This document shows, in pieces, positions 9,477-19,314 of a stretch of DNA of 64,000 nucleotides. The position numbers were made by a program, and so were the translations under genes. Positions within the stretch are counted from its first letter, which is position 1. Each line of letters opens with the position of its first letter. The notes under the pieces are model-generated. The model was not told where the DNA came from and searched no databases. It saw only the letters and a list, made by a program, of their open reading frames with translations. This DNA is from Acetobacteraceae bacterium. Lineage in GTDB: Bacteria; Pseudomonadota; Alphaproteobacteria; Acetobacterales; Acetobacteraceae. The stretch lies in contig CP154827.1 of the NCBI GenBank assembly GCA_039613835.1, positions 1,272,501-1,336,500 on the forward strand. Direction: 5' to 3'.

Positions 9477-11680
9477 ATGTTCAGCCGCAGAACAGGGATC
9501 TGCTGCGCCGCCTACTTCCTTTCGACGGCCACTGTCTCGCCCAGGCGCAGGGTGACGCGTTACGCAAAGACGCGTCCGGGACGTCCCAACGTCCCGCTTC
9601 CACGCAAAAGGCCCCGTCACAGGCCCGCACGTCGTCGCGCGCTTATCAATCGTCGGAAGAAGAGTCGATCACGGTCTCAGCGAAGCTGGACCATGCACGG
9701 GCATGGATTTTCCCCAGCCTCGGTGCCGTCTCCTATAAAATTGATCAGCGTCAGATCAACGTCACCCCAGGGGGCCAGAATGCTTCAATCAGCCAATATC
9801 TGCTGCGCGTGCCCGGGGTGGTACAGGATGGGAATGGCCAGATCCATGTGCGCGGTGACCATAATAACCTCACCTATCGCGTCAATGGCATCCTTCTCCC
9901 TGAAAGCCTCATGGTTATGCGCAGGATCTCGATAGCCGCATCATTCAACCCGTCTCCCTGCTGACCGGCACATTGCCGGCGCAATTCGGCTTTCGTACGG
10001 CGGGCGTCATTAACGTCACGACGAAGACGGGCGCGAGCCTCAAGGAAAACCAGCTAGGCATCTACGGTGGGAGCTACAACACCATCAACCCCTCCCTGCA
10101 AATGGGTGGCAGTAAAGGGAGGTGGGACTGGTTTTTCGTCACATCCTATAACCAGGATGATATCGGTATCGATAATCCGACAGCCTCATTCCGCCCCACG
10201 CATGACCGGACGCGACAGGGGAAAGGCTTCACCTATCTCTCTTACCGTGTGGATGATCGAAACCGGATTTCCCTCCTCGGCAGCGCGTCATACCAGCACT
10301 TCCAACTACCGAACACCACAGCTTTGCCCATCAAATTTGATAATGGCCTGGTCCCCCCGGGTGATCAGACCATTCAATCCCGTCTTTTAAGAGATACGCA
10401 GCTTGAGCAGGATTATTACGGCGTCCTGTCATGGCAGCACACGGCGGATCGCTATAATATGCAGCTTTCCCCCTATATCAGCTATGGGCACATCAATTAT
10501 AATCCCGACCGCCTGCGTGACCTATCATTTCAGGGCATCGCTCAGCAGGAAATGAATGATTACATCACGGGCGGCGCGCAATTTGACAATTCCTATCGCC
10601 TGACATCCGATCACACACTGCGTTTCGGACTAATCGGGCAATATACCTCCGAGCGGCTCAGGACGCAGAGCCTGGCCTTCGCCACGTCAGATGAGGGTAA
10701 GCAGCTTTCGCGCCTCCCCATGTCAATTTACGATACATCCGGTAACTGGGCCGTGCAGGCGGCCGCTTACCTCCAGGATGAATATCGCGTGACGCGGAAG
10801 CTGACTTTGAATTATGGACTACGCTGGGATCAGTTCGCATCAAATTTCGTGAATGACCATCAGATCAGCCCGCGCGCCAATTTCGTCTGGAAAGTGACGC
10901 CGAAACTCTCGGCTCATATCGGCTATGCGCGTTATTTCACGCCACCCCAGCCCGCAATATATCGGCCTGGCCACTTTGCAGAAATTCGCCAATACCTCCT
11001 CAGCGCCGGAAAGCCTGATTGAATCGCCCCTGAAGGTTGAGCACAGTCATTATATCGATGCCGGTATCCTCTATAAAGTGACGCCGCATTACCAGATCAC
11101 ACTGGACGCGTTTAATAAGTGGGCGAAAAACCTCGGCGATATCGGGCAGTTCGGCCGCGCGGTTATCAACACGCCCTTCAGCTATCGCACGGAACAGGTT
11201 TACGGCACCGAATTGTCAAATAGCTGGTGCAAGGGCGGCTGGTCACTCTTCGGCAACGTCTCATACGCGCACACTCGCGCACGCGACATCAACTCGGCGG
11301 AATACCAGTTTGAAGCGGCGGAGTTTGCCTACATCAAGCAGCACGCCATCGCGCTGGACCATCAGGCTTCCATCGCCGCGTCAGCCGGCGCCTCCTATGA
11401 AACGCGGCACGATATGGCCTATCTCGATTTCGTTTATAGTAGCGGGTTGCGGTCCGGCTTCGCCAATCAGGGGACGCAGCCGCAATATGCCGTCTTTAAT
11501 ATCGGGTATCAGCACAGCTTCATGAATACGCCCACGCATCACCCGATCAAATTGCGGCTTGACGTCGCCAACCTCTTTGACCGCCGTTACCAGATTCGTG
11601 ACGGCGAGGGTGTTGGCGTTTTTCAGGCGCAATATGGTCGGAGACAGGCAGCTTATATGACGCTCATCACATCTTTCTAA
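9477..11680 (+). pseudogene. TonB-dependent outer-membrane receptor, three frameshifts
   Basis: Outer-membrane beta-barrel of the TonB-dependent receptor class. From ATG 9477 a signal-like N terminus (MFSRRTGICCAAYFLSTATV) shifts frame near 9535 into LAQAQGDALRKD. The plug domain follows: SISQYLLRVPGVVQDGNGQI, HVRGDHNNLTYRVNGILLPE. A second shift near 9915 leads to DSRIIQPVSLLTGTLPAQFG and a long barrel segment (9973-11010). A third shift near 10945-10960 gives LATLQKFANTSSAPES and the barrel end, finishing in Phe (LITSF) as expected for a Bam substrate. The restored protein has about 730 residues. It follows mntH directly, so a role in metal or metal-chelate uptake is possible, but the substrate cannot be told from sequence. 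Each break is a single-base change. Confidence 0.8.
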
Positions 11681-11699
11681 TACGTCACATGATCAGAAA

Positions 11700-11723
11700 G
11701 GCAGCGTCGAGAATGGCGCTGCC
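11700..11723 (+). terminator. Possible terminator hairpin after the TonB receptor
   Basis: GGCAGCG and CGCTGCC form a perfect 7-bp stem with a 10-nt loop, 20 nt after the receptor stop. No U-tract follows, so this is only a candidate. Confidence 0.3.
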
Positions 11724-11829
11724 CAGCCTGCGGAGGTTAAGCGTAGATTTAGGAAACAATTCACGATTCCTCGTGTTTCGGTTGAGGCGATTGCAATATT
11801 GTCAGGACGGCGCGTAAACTCGTCACGAC

Positions 11830-12351
11830 ATGTTTCCGGGCGCCCCGGCGCTTCGGACGTTCAGGCGAGTAAATTCGGCCTTGAGGAGTCAAATTGACGT
11901 GCTGCTTGCGTTTGAACAGGGCCTGCTGAAATCTCCGCAATATATTGCGATGTTTCTGCGAATGAGGCTGGCGCTGACATCTTCCACCCTGGCGCCGGCA
12001 CAATGGGAACGTCTCAGCCCGCATGAAAAAGCCGAGCTCCTCATTTTCCCCGGCATCCAGGCGGAGGATCACGCAGCTTTCGCATCGCGCGTCCTTGAAT
12101 TGCTAGGGCAGCATCACCTTAATTCTTCTGAAACGTTTCAAAGCCCTGATAATGCATCATGGTCCCATCCGAGGAAACCCGATGCCGCCGTCACTGCGCG
12201 TCTGGAAGCTGAAAAAATTCCGCCGCTCACGGAGCCACAATGGAATGATCTGAGTCCCCTCCAGCGTTTCACCCTCATCACCCTTGCCAGAACGCCGGAT
12301 TTGCAGGAATATCTTGCTCCGGCACTCAGGGAATTTCGTGCAGGCGAGTGA
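11830..12351 (+). CDS. Nitrate reductase associated protein family (PF09655-like), function unknown
   Basis: A 173-residue soluble protein with no signal peptide. Its layout matches the small family called nitrate reductase associated: a beginning with FEQGLLKSPQYIAMFLRMRL, a middle APAQWERLSPHEKAELLIFP, and a C-terminal EPQWNDLSPLQRFTLITLAR followed by FLPALREF-like residues (LAPALREF). The family name comes from gene neighbourhoods in cyanobacteria; no activity is established. No nitrate reductase gene is nearby. Several start codons are possible, as homology begins only near residue 20. The gene is complete and sits alone between the broken receptor and fba. Confidence 0.6.
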   Translation: MFPGAPALRTFRRVNSALRSQIDVLLAFEQGLLKSPQYIAMFLRMRLALTSSTLAPAQWERLSPHEKAELLIFPGIQAEDHAAFASRVLELLGQHHLNSSETFQSPDNASWSHPRKPDAAVTARLEAEKIPPLTEPQWNDLSPLQRFTLITLARTPDLQEYLAPALREFRAGE

Positions 12352-12420
12352 GTAAACTTTACCCATCTTATGGCTGAAGCGTACATCGCCTGCGCAAACC
12401 AAATTCATCAGGAGGACTCA

Positions 12421-13335
12421 ATGTCTTTAACCCCTCAAGTCAATGACATCCTCAAAAATTACGAATCTGACAATCCGGGCACCAAAGCCAATCTTGTCCG
12501 CCTTCTCAATACCGGAAAGCTGGCCGGAACGGGGAAGCTCGTCATTCTTCCGGTTGATCAGGGCTTTGAACATGGGCCCGCACGCTCTTTCGCCGCCAAC
12601 CCGGCCGGGTATGACCCGCATTATCATTTCTCCCTCGCGATTGAAGCCGGGCTCAACGCTTTTGCAGCACCCATCGGCATGTTGGAGGCCGGGGCCTCAA
12701 GTTTCGCGGGTCAAATCCCGTTGATCCTGAAGTGCAACAGCTCCAACTCCCTCGCGACGGAGAAGGACCAGGCCGTGACCGGCACGGTGTCAGATGCGCT
12801 GCGCCTCGGATGTTCAGCCATCGGCTTCACGATCTATCCCGGCTCCGAATATTGCTTCAAACAGATGAATGAATTGCGGGAGCTCGCCGAGGAGGCGAAA
12901 GCGGCCGGCCTTGTCGTCGTGGTCTGGAGTTATCCTCGGGGACCGATGCTGGATAAAGCCGGGGAAACAGCCGTCGATATCTGCGCTTACGCGGCGCATA
13001 TGGCGGCGGAGGCCGGTGCGCATATCATTAAGGTCAAGCCGCCGACCGATGCGCTCTCGCTCCCCGCGGCTAAAAAAGTCTATGAAGCACAGAAAATCGA
13101 CATCAGCTCAATGGAAGCACGCGTCCGGCATATTGTGCAGAGCAGCTTTGGGGGGCGTCGCATCCTGATTTTCTCGGGCGGGGAACATGCAGACACCGAA
13201 AGCCTGCTCTCAACCATTCGCGCCATCAAGGCAGGCGGGGCGAATGGGTCGATCATCGGGCGTAATAGTTTTCAACGCCCGAAGAAGGAAGCGCTCGCCC
13301 TGCTCTCCGAAATCACCGATATTTTTAGAGGCTGA
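12421..13335 (+). CDS. fbaB: Class I fructose-bisphosphate aldolase (FbaB/DhnA type)
   Basis: Cleaves and forms fructose 1,6-bisphosphate through a Schiff base in the cytoplasm. The 304-residue product belongs to the DhnA/FbaB family of TIM barrels. Visible features are LVILPVDQGFEHGP (residues 40-53), the GFTIYPGSEYCF segment, and HIIKVKPPTD near 201-210, where Lys204 or Lys206 should be the Schiff-base lysine. The phosphate loop IFSGGEH and GGANGSIIGRNSFQRP lie near the C terminus. The start at 12421 is supported by AGGAGGA 5-7 nt upstream; an earlier in-frame ATG at 12370 lacks such a site. Acetic acid bacteria use this class for the pentose phosphate/gluconeogenic route. Followed by a strong hairpin. 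Confidence 0.9.
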   Translation: MSLTPQVNDILKNYESDNPGTKANLVRLLNTGKLAGTGKLVILPVDQGFEHGPARSFAANPAGYDPHYHFSLAIEAGLNAFAAPIGMLEAGASSFAGQIPLILKCNSSNSLATEKDQAVTGTVSDALRLGCSAIGFTIYPGSEYCFKQMNELRELAEEAKAAGLVVVVWSYPRGPMLDKAGETAVDICAYAAHMAAEAGAHIIKVKPPTDALSLPAAKKVYEAQKIDISSMEARVRHIVQSSFGGRRILIFSGGEHADTESLLSTIRAIKAGGANGSIIGRNSFQRPKKEALALLSEITDIFRG

Positions 13336-13342
13336 CAATGAT

Positions 13343-13373
13343 GCCGCGTCGCTCTGACATCAGGCGACGCGGC
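13343..13373. terminator. Hairpin between convergent fbaB and exporter genes
   Basis: GCCGCGTCGC and GCGACGCGGC form a perfect 10-bp GC-rich stem with an 11-nt loop, starting 8 nt after the fbaB stop. The next gene on the other strand ends at 13427. The position fits a shared transcription terminator, though no long U-tract follows on either strand. Confidence 0.6.
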
Positions 13374-13426
13374 TTGAAACGGGGGCACATCGGCATTGAA
13401 CCGATAAATTCAGGGATGCTTCCCGG

Positions 13427-14224
13427 TTAATTCCCATCAGACACGGCGGCCTCATAGGCGTCCAGAACATCCTTCGCCGGGCCATCCATGCGCATCCGGC
13501 CATGCTCCAGCCAGATGATGCGCGTGCACCATTTGCGCAGCACGTGAAGCTCATGAGATGTCAGGACGAGTATATCTGCGTAATCGACAAGGCTGTGAAG
13601 ACGCTGCTCCGCACGCTTATGAAAGCCCTGATCACCCACCATAAACCACTCATCCATCAATAAAATATCCGGTCGAGGTGCTGTCGCCAACGCGAAACCT
13701 AGCCTGACGCCCATACCAGCGGAATAAAGGCGGACCGGCATATCCATAAATGCTCCTAATTCCGCGAAGGATTCGACATCCTGCTCAAGCAATTGGGAAG
13801 ATTGACGCGTATAGCCCAGAGAGGCGGCGTAAAGCTGGATGTTTTCGCGCCCTGTGAGATCCGGGTTCATCCCCGCACCCGCATCCAATAGTGAGTGCAC
13901 GTCGCCCCTGATGTGCAGATCTCCCTGCGACGACTCGAAAATACCGGCGATTGCCCGCAACAAGGTCGATTTGCCAGCACCATTATGTCCGACAAGCCCG
14001 ACACGTTCACCAGCATGAACGGTGAACGTGATCTCATGCAGGGCGCGTACCACGGCGACGTTGTTTTCCATCACCACCTCGCCCCCGACGGGTGAGATTT
14101 TTTTGATGTTCTGCCGCACATTTTTAAAGAGCGTTTTTTTGAGCGACCGCGTATTGCCGCTGTAAATCGGGTAGGACAGGCCGAATTGGGTCAAACGGAT
14201 CTGCGTCACGGGGCTTATATCCAA
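13427..14224 (-). CDS. Polysaccharide ABC exporter, ATP-binding subunit (Wzt/KpsT type), pair 1
   Basis: ATPase that drives export of an undecaprenyl- or lipid-linked polysaccharide across the inner membrane together with the permease encoded just upstream. The 265-residue protein has Walker A GLVGHNGAGKST, a signature region MPVRLYSAGMGVRLGFALA, and Walker B DILLMDEWFMVGD, all in the form typical of ABCA-type O-antigen and capsule exporters. There is no C-terminal carbohydrate-binding extension, so it resembles KpsT/TagH rather than the long Wzt type. It overlaps the permease gene by 10 nt, so the two are co-translated. No glycosyltransferase gene is adjacent. A paralogous pair lies 3 kb away. 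Confidence 0.85.
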   Translation of the reverse strand: MDISPVTQIRLTQFGLSYPIYSGNTRSLKKTLFKNVRQNIKKISPVGGEVVMENNVAVVRALHEITFTVHAGERVGLVGHNGAGKSTLLRAIAGIFESSQGDLHIRGDVHSLLDAGAGMNPDLTGRENIQLYAASLGYTRQSSQLLEQDVESFAELGAFMDMPVRLYSAGMGVRLGFALATAPRPDILLMDEWFMVGDQGFHKRAEQRLHSLVDYADILVLTSHELHVLRKWCTRIIWLEHGRMRMDGPAKDVLDAYEAAVSDGN

Positions 14225-15060
14225 TAAGGGATTTTTGAACGTGTGGCACGGAACACGATCAGGGCAAGTCCAATCAGCACAAGGCTGAACAGGATCGCAA
14301 CAATGTAATTTTCCGCACGCGGCACCGCCCCGAGTAGGGGTGCCCGCACGATCGTCAGAAGGCTGAAAAGCGGGTTGAGCCGCAGCCAGTGACTATCCTC
14401 CCCGAGTTGCTCCGGCTGCCAGATGATCGGCGTGACGTAAAAGGCGATCTGCATGACAGCGCCGATAATCTGGGGAATATCGCGGTAGCGGGCGCAGATA
14501 CTGCCAAAAACCATACAGACGGCGAAACCATCAGCAACCCACACAGCCATGCCGACCAGGCTCCAGAGCGCCATCGGCTTCAAGGCAATGCCGAACCAGA
14601 TGAAAACGGCAATCGGGACCAGGATGACATGCGCGAGCACAAGGCTATTGCGTATCAATGTGCGTAAAATCTGCACGGTAAGGGGTAATTTGGCGGCAAA
14701 TATCTGCGCGCGTACCGCGGTGAAACACCCGCATGATTCCATGGCCACCGGGGAAAACCAGGAAAACCATATGGCGAAGGAAATCGCTGTGTAAGGCAGA
14801 TATCCGACGAGATCGATCTGGAATAATCGGGCATAGACGATCCCCATTGCCACGACCATGACGGCAAATGACAAGGTCAGCCATAGAGGCCCCAGAAATG
14901 ACCCCTTATAACGCAGGCGGATATCCGTCCAGGCCAGTTTCGCCGCGTAGCGGGACATTCTAAAACCGCCTGAAATGTCGCGCATCATCATGAGGCTGAG
15001 GCCGCGCACGGGGAGGTCCGGTTCGTTCTCTGACATATTGGAGGGCGCGGATGTCTGCAT
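14215..15060 (-). CDS. Polysaccharide ABC exporter, permease subunit (Wzm/KpsM type), pair 1
   Basis: ABC-2 type permease of 281 residues with about six predicted membrane segments. The landmark DIRLRYKGSFLGPLWLTLSF near residue 47 is the amphipathic/TM1 region of O-antigen and capsule exporters, and YVTPIIWQPEQL lies in the last third. The ending RATRSKIPYWI resembles the ending of the paralogue (RFRARLAYWV). It is the first gene of the pair, with the ATPase start inside its last codons. The substrate cannot be told from sequence; lipopolysaccharide O-antigen or a capsule-like glycan are the usual ones. Confidence 0.85.
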   Translation of the reverse strand: MQTSAPSNMSENEPDLPVRGLSLMMMRDISGGFRMSRYAAKLAWTDIRLRYKGSFLGPLWLTLSFAVMVVAMGIVYARLFQIDLVGYLPYTAISFAIWFSWFSPVAMESCGCFTAVRAQIFAAKLPLTVQILRTLIRNSLVLAHVILVPIAVFIWFGIALKPMALWSLVGMAVWVADGFAVCMVFGSICARYRDIPQIIGAVMQIAFYVTPIIWQPEQLGEDSHWLRLNPLFSLLTIVRAPLLGAVPRAENYIVAILFSLVLIGLALIVFRATRSKIPYWI

Positions 15061-15253
15061 ATTCCTGCCCTACCCGATCAGACCCTGCGTCACAACCGAT
15101 AAAGCGCCTCAAGCGCGTCGCTTTCGGGCCAGCGCGGTAAGATCTCTATGAACCCTCCCGCTTTTATGGCATTATGATCCGCGACAGTGTCATCGAAGTT
15201 CCTCATGGTTCTGCCGGACGGGGACTCATTTTAAAGAAGTCAGGCCCGCCGCC

Positions 15254-16291
15254 ATGCCGCGTTACCATGCATCTTATGCGCGCTTAAGCCGTATCTCGGT
15301 TTGCCGGCAGATCTGCCGATTCCTGACGCGGGCGGTTTTACCCGTTTTTCTCGCAATTTATCTTGCAGCCTGCGCCGAGGGGCCGCATCGGCCCGGCATG
15401 CCGGTCTCGCAGGAGGAGGCTGCCTATCGCAGCCACGCAAAGCGCTATTACGCGCCACCCGGGCCACCGGCTGACCCGTGGGGCCCTTATATCAGAGAAG
15501 CCTCCTCACGTTTCGATGTGCCTGAAACATGGATTCGCGCCGTGATCCATCAGGAATCCGGCGGCCATCTTTATGATCGCAGCGGGCAGCTTATCACCTC
15601 CGTGCCGGGCGCGATGGGGCTCATGCAGCTCATGCCGCCCACCTACGACGAGTTGAAGGCGCAATATCGTCTCGGCCCTGATCCGTATGATCCGCACGAT
15701 AATATTCTGGCAGGCACAGCTTACATCCGGCAGATGTATGAAATTTACGGCTCCCCCGGCTTTCTCGCCGCCTATAATTACGGGCCGGGCAGCCTTGATA
15801 ATTACCTCAAAACCGGGCGCGCCATCCCGCGGGAAACGCGTCAATATGTCGCAAATATCGGTCGGCGCATCAAAGGTGTGACACCTGTCAACCGTTCGGC
15901 GGCTGATCTCATGGTTGCGCGTTATGAGGCATCGCCCTCGCCCTCCGCTTCCCGCATCGCTGTCCGCAACACGTGGCGGCGGAACAGTCAGAAACGACGC
16001 GCCTACAAGTCGCGCGACATACAGGTGGCGCAGGCGCCCATGCGCGCGGCAGGCGGACGGGTGAGGACTGACGCGAAGCATGTCCTCAAAGCCAATATTA
16101 AACGCGCCACGTACCGGACGCATGTCAAAACACGGGGTTGGACAGGCACGACGGCGGCGAAGCCGATACCGATCGGGCACCATCTCAAGGCGACACCCGT
16201 CAAAAAGCGCGCAATTCAGCCGAAAGCCCGTGTCACGCCAAAAGCTTCCCCGTCCCAACGCAAAATCGCAAAGCGAAAAGCGGCCAAATAG
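15254..16291 (+). CDS. Lytic transglycosylase lipoprotein with a basic C-terminal tail
   Basis: Peptidoglycan-cleaving enzyme, probably anchored in the outer membrane. A long N-terminal hydrophobic segment ends in the lipobox-like LAACAEG (Cys about residue 40). The SLT domain spans about residues 75-210, with catalytic Glu in AVIHQESGGHLYD, GAMGLMQLMPPTYDEL and FLAAYNYGPGSLDNYL, all standard for family 1 lytic transglycosylases. The last ~125 residues are rich in Lys, Arg, Ala and Thr and of low complexity. This is unusual and might bind the wall, DNA or anionic glycan. The protein is complete at 345 residues. It is divergent from exporter pair 1. Confidence 0.85.
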   Translation: MPRYHASYARLSRISVCRQICRFLTRAVLPVFLAIYLAACAEGPHRPGMPVSQEEAAYRSHAKRYYAPPGPPADPWGPYIREASSRFDVPETWIRAVIHQESGGHLYDRSGQLITSVPGAMGLMQLMPPTYDELKAQYRLGPDPYDPHDNILAGTAYIRQMYEIYGSPGFLAAYNYGPGSLDNYLKTGRAIPRETRQYVANIGRRIKGVTPVNRSAADLMVARYEASPSPSASRIAVRNTWRRNSQKRRAYKSRDIQVAQAPMRAAGGRVRTDAKHVLKANIKRATYRTHVKTRGWTGTTAAKPIPIGHHLKATPVKKRAIQPKARVTPKASPSQRKIAKRKAAK

Positions 16292-16478
16292 GCGCTCACT
16301 TTGCTTGAAAGATTCGTCGAGGTGCCTGCGTGAAAACGCTTTGACATCTCCGCGCCTCTTGACGCGACGGCCCGCATTGGTGCCGCAAAATGCGAGATCC
16401 GCCTTCCCAAAAAGCCGAACGCCGCTTAAAAACCCTTATCGATCAAACCGCGCCGCCAGGCCATTGCAAGGGTTCAGC

Positions 16479-17087
16479 ATGAGAAAGGAGGATCGCCGCG
16501 CTGGTTTATTGCCGCTCTTCCGTGAAGTTTCCGCGCCCGAGGGTCATCTTGTCGGGTCATCCACCCCGCTCTGCCTGAAAGATGATGTCGAAAGCACTGC
16601 TATCTATGACGGGCCAAAATCCTGCTACCGTTATCAGCTTCACCGTGTCTGGGATGCCGCCCGGCCCAGCCTCCTCTGGATCATGATGAATCCCTCCGTC
16701 GCGACGGAGTATGGCGACGATCGCACCGTTGCGAAATGCCAGAAATGGGCGCGTATGTGGGGTTACGGCGCCATTTATGTCGGTAACAGCTTTGCCTATC
16801 GCTGCACGGATCAGAAACGCCTTATGGAAGTTACTGACCCTGTCGGGCCAGGCAATGACGAAGTCCTTCTGACGATGGCACGTAAGGCTGATAAACTCAT
16901 CCTTGCTTATGGATCCCCCACCAATCCCGCATTGCGCCAACGTGGGCGGGATGTTGCCCGAAAGCTCGCCGCGGCGGGACATCAGCTTCATGTCATGCGC
17001 CTCACCGCATCCGGTCGGCCGGAACATCCCCTTTACCTGCCCCTCGCCCTGAAACCTGTCGCCATCCAGCTCAAGGACATCGTATAA
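16479..17087 (+). CDS. DUF1643 family protein
   Basis: A 202-residue cytoplasmic protein of the DUF1643 family, whose biochemical role is not known. The family pattern is clear: a beginning around YRYQLHRVWDAARPSLLWIM, then MNPSVATEYGDDRTVAKCQK, GAIYVGNSFAYRCTDQKRL and LILAYGSP, ending RPEHPLYLPLALKP. The start ATG 16479 is chosen because homology begins soon after; the frame is open much further upstream across the end of the transglycosylase gene, but in a low-complexity stretch. No partner gene is adjacent. Relatives are widespread as solitary genes, and some lie on mobile elements. Confidence 0.75.
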   Translation: MRKEDRRAGLLPLFREVSAPEGHLVGSSTPLCLKDDVESTAIYDGPKSCYRYQLHRVWDAARPSLLWIMMNPSVATEYGDDRTVAKCQKWARMWGYGAIYVGNSFAYRCTDQKRLMEVTDPVGPGNDEVLLTMARKADKLILAYGSPTNPALRQRGRDVARKLAAAGHQLHVMRLTASGRPEHPLYLPLALKPVAIQLKDIV

Positions 17088-17345
17088 AGCCGGTCACGTT
17101 CTGCCCGGAGGTTGAAACATGGCTGATCGGACCTCTTTTATAACGGGGCCCAGCTGACTTGCGACGGCCCCGCGAAGGCGCACTTACGCCGGTAAATCTA
17201 AAATCGCTTAAAGCCAAAAAACTGCATTTTCTTTCTTAACCCTGTTGCCATTCCCTGAAAGTGTTGGTAGTTCCCCTCTCACTGTTTGACGCGGATGTCC
17301 AAAGCGCTTCCTGCTCAATCAGTCAGCATCGTCCGACGATGCTTC

Positions 17346-17422
<77 letters not shown>

Positions 17423-17521
17423 TTATCCCCTTCCCATCTCCCTTATCGGGACGCGGTTTTACGTCAGCAATGCCCGGCATGATGATGCGGCATCTCCGAC
17501 GCTCCCGAGGGCAAATGCAGG

Positions 17522-18289
17522 TCAGATGGATGCAGCGTAAGCATCCAGAACCGCGTCGGGCGGCCCATCCTGCCGGATCTCGCCCCCTTCGAGCCAGATG
17601 ATCCTGGTGCACCATTGCCGCAAAACGTCTTCCACATGGGAGGAGAGCACCATAATCTCGCTCGAATCCACCAGGCGTTCCAGCCGCAGGCGGGCGCGCT
17701 CCATGAAACGGACATCCCCCGCCATCATCCACTCATCCATCAAGAGGATCTGCGGCGTGATCGCGGAAGCAAGACCGAAAGCCAGACGCAGCGCCATGCC
17801 GGAACTATAGGTTTTGACAGGCAGGTCGATGAAGGAGCCCAGCTCAGCAAAACTGGCGACGTCCTCCAGCACGCTGCGATAAGCCTTCCGCGTGCATCCT
17901 GAAAAAAGACAGCGCAGGCGAATATTCTCCGCCCCGGTCAATTCCGGATTCATCCCCAATTGCGCATCCAGCAATGCGCTGGAACGGCCCTCAATGGTGA
18001 TCCGACCTGAAAGCGGTGCGTAAATCCCCGCCAGCGCCCGCATAAGCGTGGTTTTGCCCGCACCATTTCGACCGACAAGGCCCAGACGCTCTCCCGACCT
18101 TACTGAGAAAGAGATATCCCGCAACACCTGGACGGAAAGGCGATGACGCTCATCCTCCGCAAGGACACCCCCCGTGGCGCCGCGCTTCGCACTTTGCACG
18201 CGCGCACCCAGCCAACGACGCAGATTGCGGCTGTCCGCATGGTAAATGGGAAAAGACAGGCTCATCTTTTCAATAAGAAGCGATGTCAT
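17522..18289 (-). CDS. Polysaccharide ABC exporter, ATP-binding subunit, pair 2
   Basis: Paralogue of the ATPase at 13427-14224, with Walker A GLVGRNGAGKTT, a signature region KTYSSGMALRLAFGLASA and Walker B QILLMDEWMMAGD. Both proteins share the same ends (CTRIIWLE, then DAVLDAYAAS versus DVLDAYEAAV) and the same lack of a carbohydrate-binding C-terminal domain. The start is taken at 18289, just after the permease stop; an ATG at 18301 overlapping the permease end is also possible. It should energise export of a polysaccharide together with the permease upstream. Confidence 0.85.
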   Translation of the reverse strand: MTSLLIEKMSLSFPIYHADSRNLRRWLGARVQSAKRGATGGVLAEDERHRLSVQVLRDISFSVRSGERLGLVGRNGAGKTTLMRALAGIYAPLSGRITIEGRSSALLDAQLGMNPELTGAENIRLRCLFSGCTRKAYRSVLEDVASFAELGSFIDLPVKTYSSGMALRLAFGLASAITPQILLMDEWMMAGDVRFMERARLRLERLVDSSEIMVLSSHVEDVLRQWCTRIIWLEGGEIRQDGPPDAVLDAYAASI

Positions 18290-18291
18290 AT

Positions 18292-19161
18292 TTACACCCA
18301 ATAAGCGAGCCGCGCCCGAAAACGGACGAAAATGAGAAAAGCCACGACCATCAGGATCGCACTATGGATCATAGCGACCTCCCAGATTCTGATCGGAAGC
18401 GCCTGCCCCATTGCAGGGAGCCGGACGATCTCGATCAATGGATAAAACGGATTATAAATCAGCCAGGGCTCCATGGAGTGCGCCAGTTCGGGCTTCCACA
18501 TAACCGGCGTGATGAAGAAGAAAATCTGAAGCACCGTCGCAATAGTTGGCCCTACATCACGAAACCGCGCGCCCAGCACGCCCAGCAGCGTCATGACAGC
18601 GAGGCTGTCGATAAACCAGAGCGCGAACCCCGCCAGAATGAGCGGATCATTGCGTGGCGTGACATCGCAAAGGTAAAAGACGACGGCGATGACGACGACG
18701 TTATGCGCCATGACAATGAAATTCCGGATAACGGCGCGGGTGATGTAAACGGTAAAAGGCACGTCCGACGACAGGATGAGTCCGGCATTATCGACGAAAA
18801 TCATCGCACCCTCCCCCCAGACAGTGCTGATGAAACTCCACATCACGAGGGAAATAGACAGGAAGGGCAGATATTCCCGGAACGGCATATGGAAGAGGCG
18901 CGCATAAAGCACACCCAGCGCGGCGATCATAACGGCAGTGGATAATGTCAGCCAGAAAGGGCCGAGAATGGACCCCCTGTAACGCAGTTTGATATCCAGC
19001 CAGCCCAGCGCCACGCTGAGGCGGGATAATTCGAGTCCGCGCCGCACATCATCCAGCACGGCCGTCAGGCGCGCGCGCCCATTCGTCGGCTGGTAGACAC
19101 GCCGCTCTCCATGACCGTCCGAACGCGTTGCCCGTTGCGCTGCGGCTTCCATTTGCTTCAT
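18292..19161 (-). CDS. Polysaccharide ABC exporter, permease subunit, pair 2
   Basis: ABC-2 permease of about 289 residues and the paralogue of the pair 1 permease. DIKLRYRGSILGPFWLTLST matches the equivalent segment of pair 1 almost residue for residue, and FFFITPVMWKPELA matches the later conserved segment. The start at 19161 is preferred over the upstream ATG at 19293 because GGGGG lies 5 nt before it and the length then matches the paralogue. The longer form would add 44 residues of basic, non-conserved sequence. It is followed within 2 nt by its ATPase. The O-antigen ligase-like gene starts divergently about 290 nt away, so a shared role in surface glycan assembly is likely. Confidence 0.82.
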   Translation of the reverse strand: MKQMEAAAQRATRSDGHGERRVYQPTNGRARLTAVLDDVRRGLELSRLSVALGWLDIKLRYRGSILGPFWLTLSTAVMIAALGVLYARLFHMPFREYLPFLSISLVMWSFISTVWGEGAMIFVDNAGLILSSDVPFTVYITRAVIRNFIVMAHNVVVIAVVFYLCDVTPRNDPLILAGFALWFIDSLAVMTLLGVLGARFRDVGPTIATVLQIFFFITPVMWKPELAHSMEPWLIYNPFYPLIEIVRLPAMGQALPIRIWEVAMIHSAILMVVAFLIFVRFRARLAYWV

Positions 19162-19314
19162 AATTCCCCCGGCACATGTCTGAGTGCGATGTTTACCGCC
19201 TTTCGGGGGGGAAATCTTCCGTAAAATGCGGCTTCGCCCAAGGTGCCGCTGCCGCGACATATTTTGCGCACGCATCATCGCGAAAGCCGTCATAAGAGGG
19301 AAGACCTCACCAAC

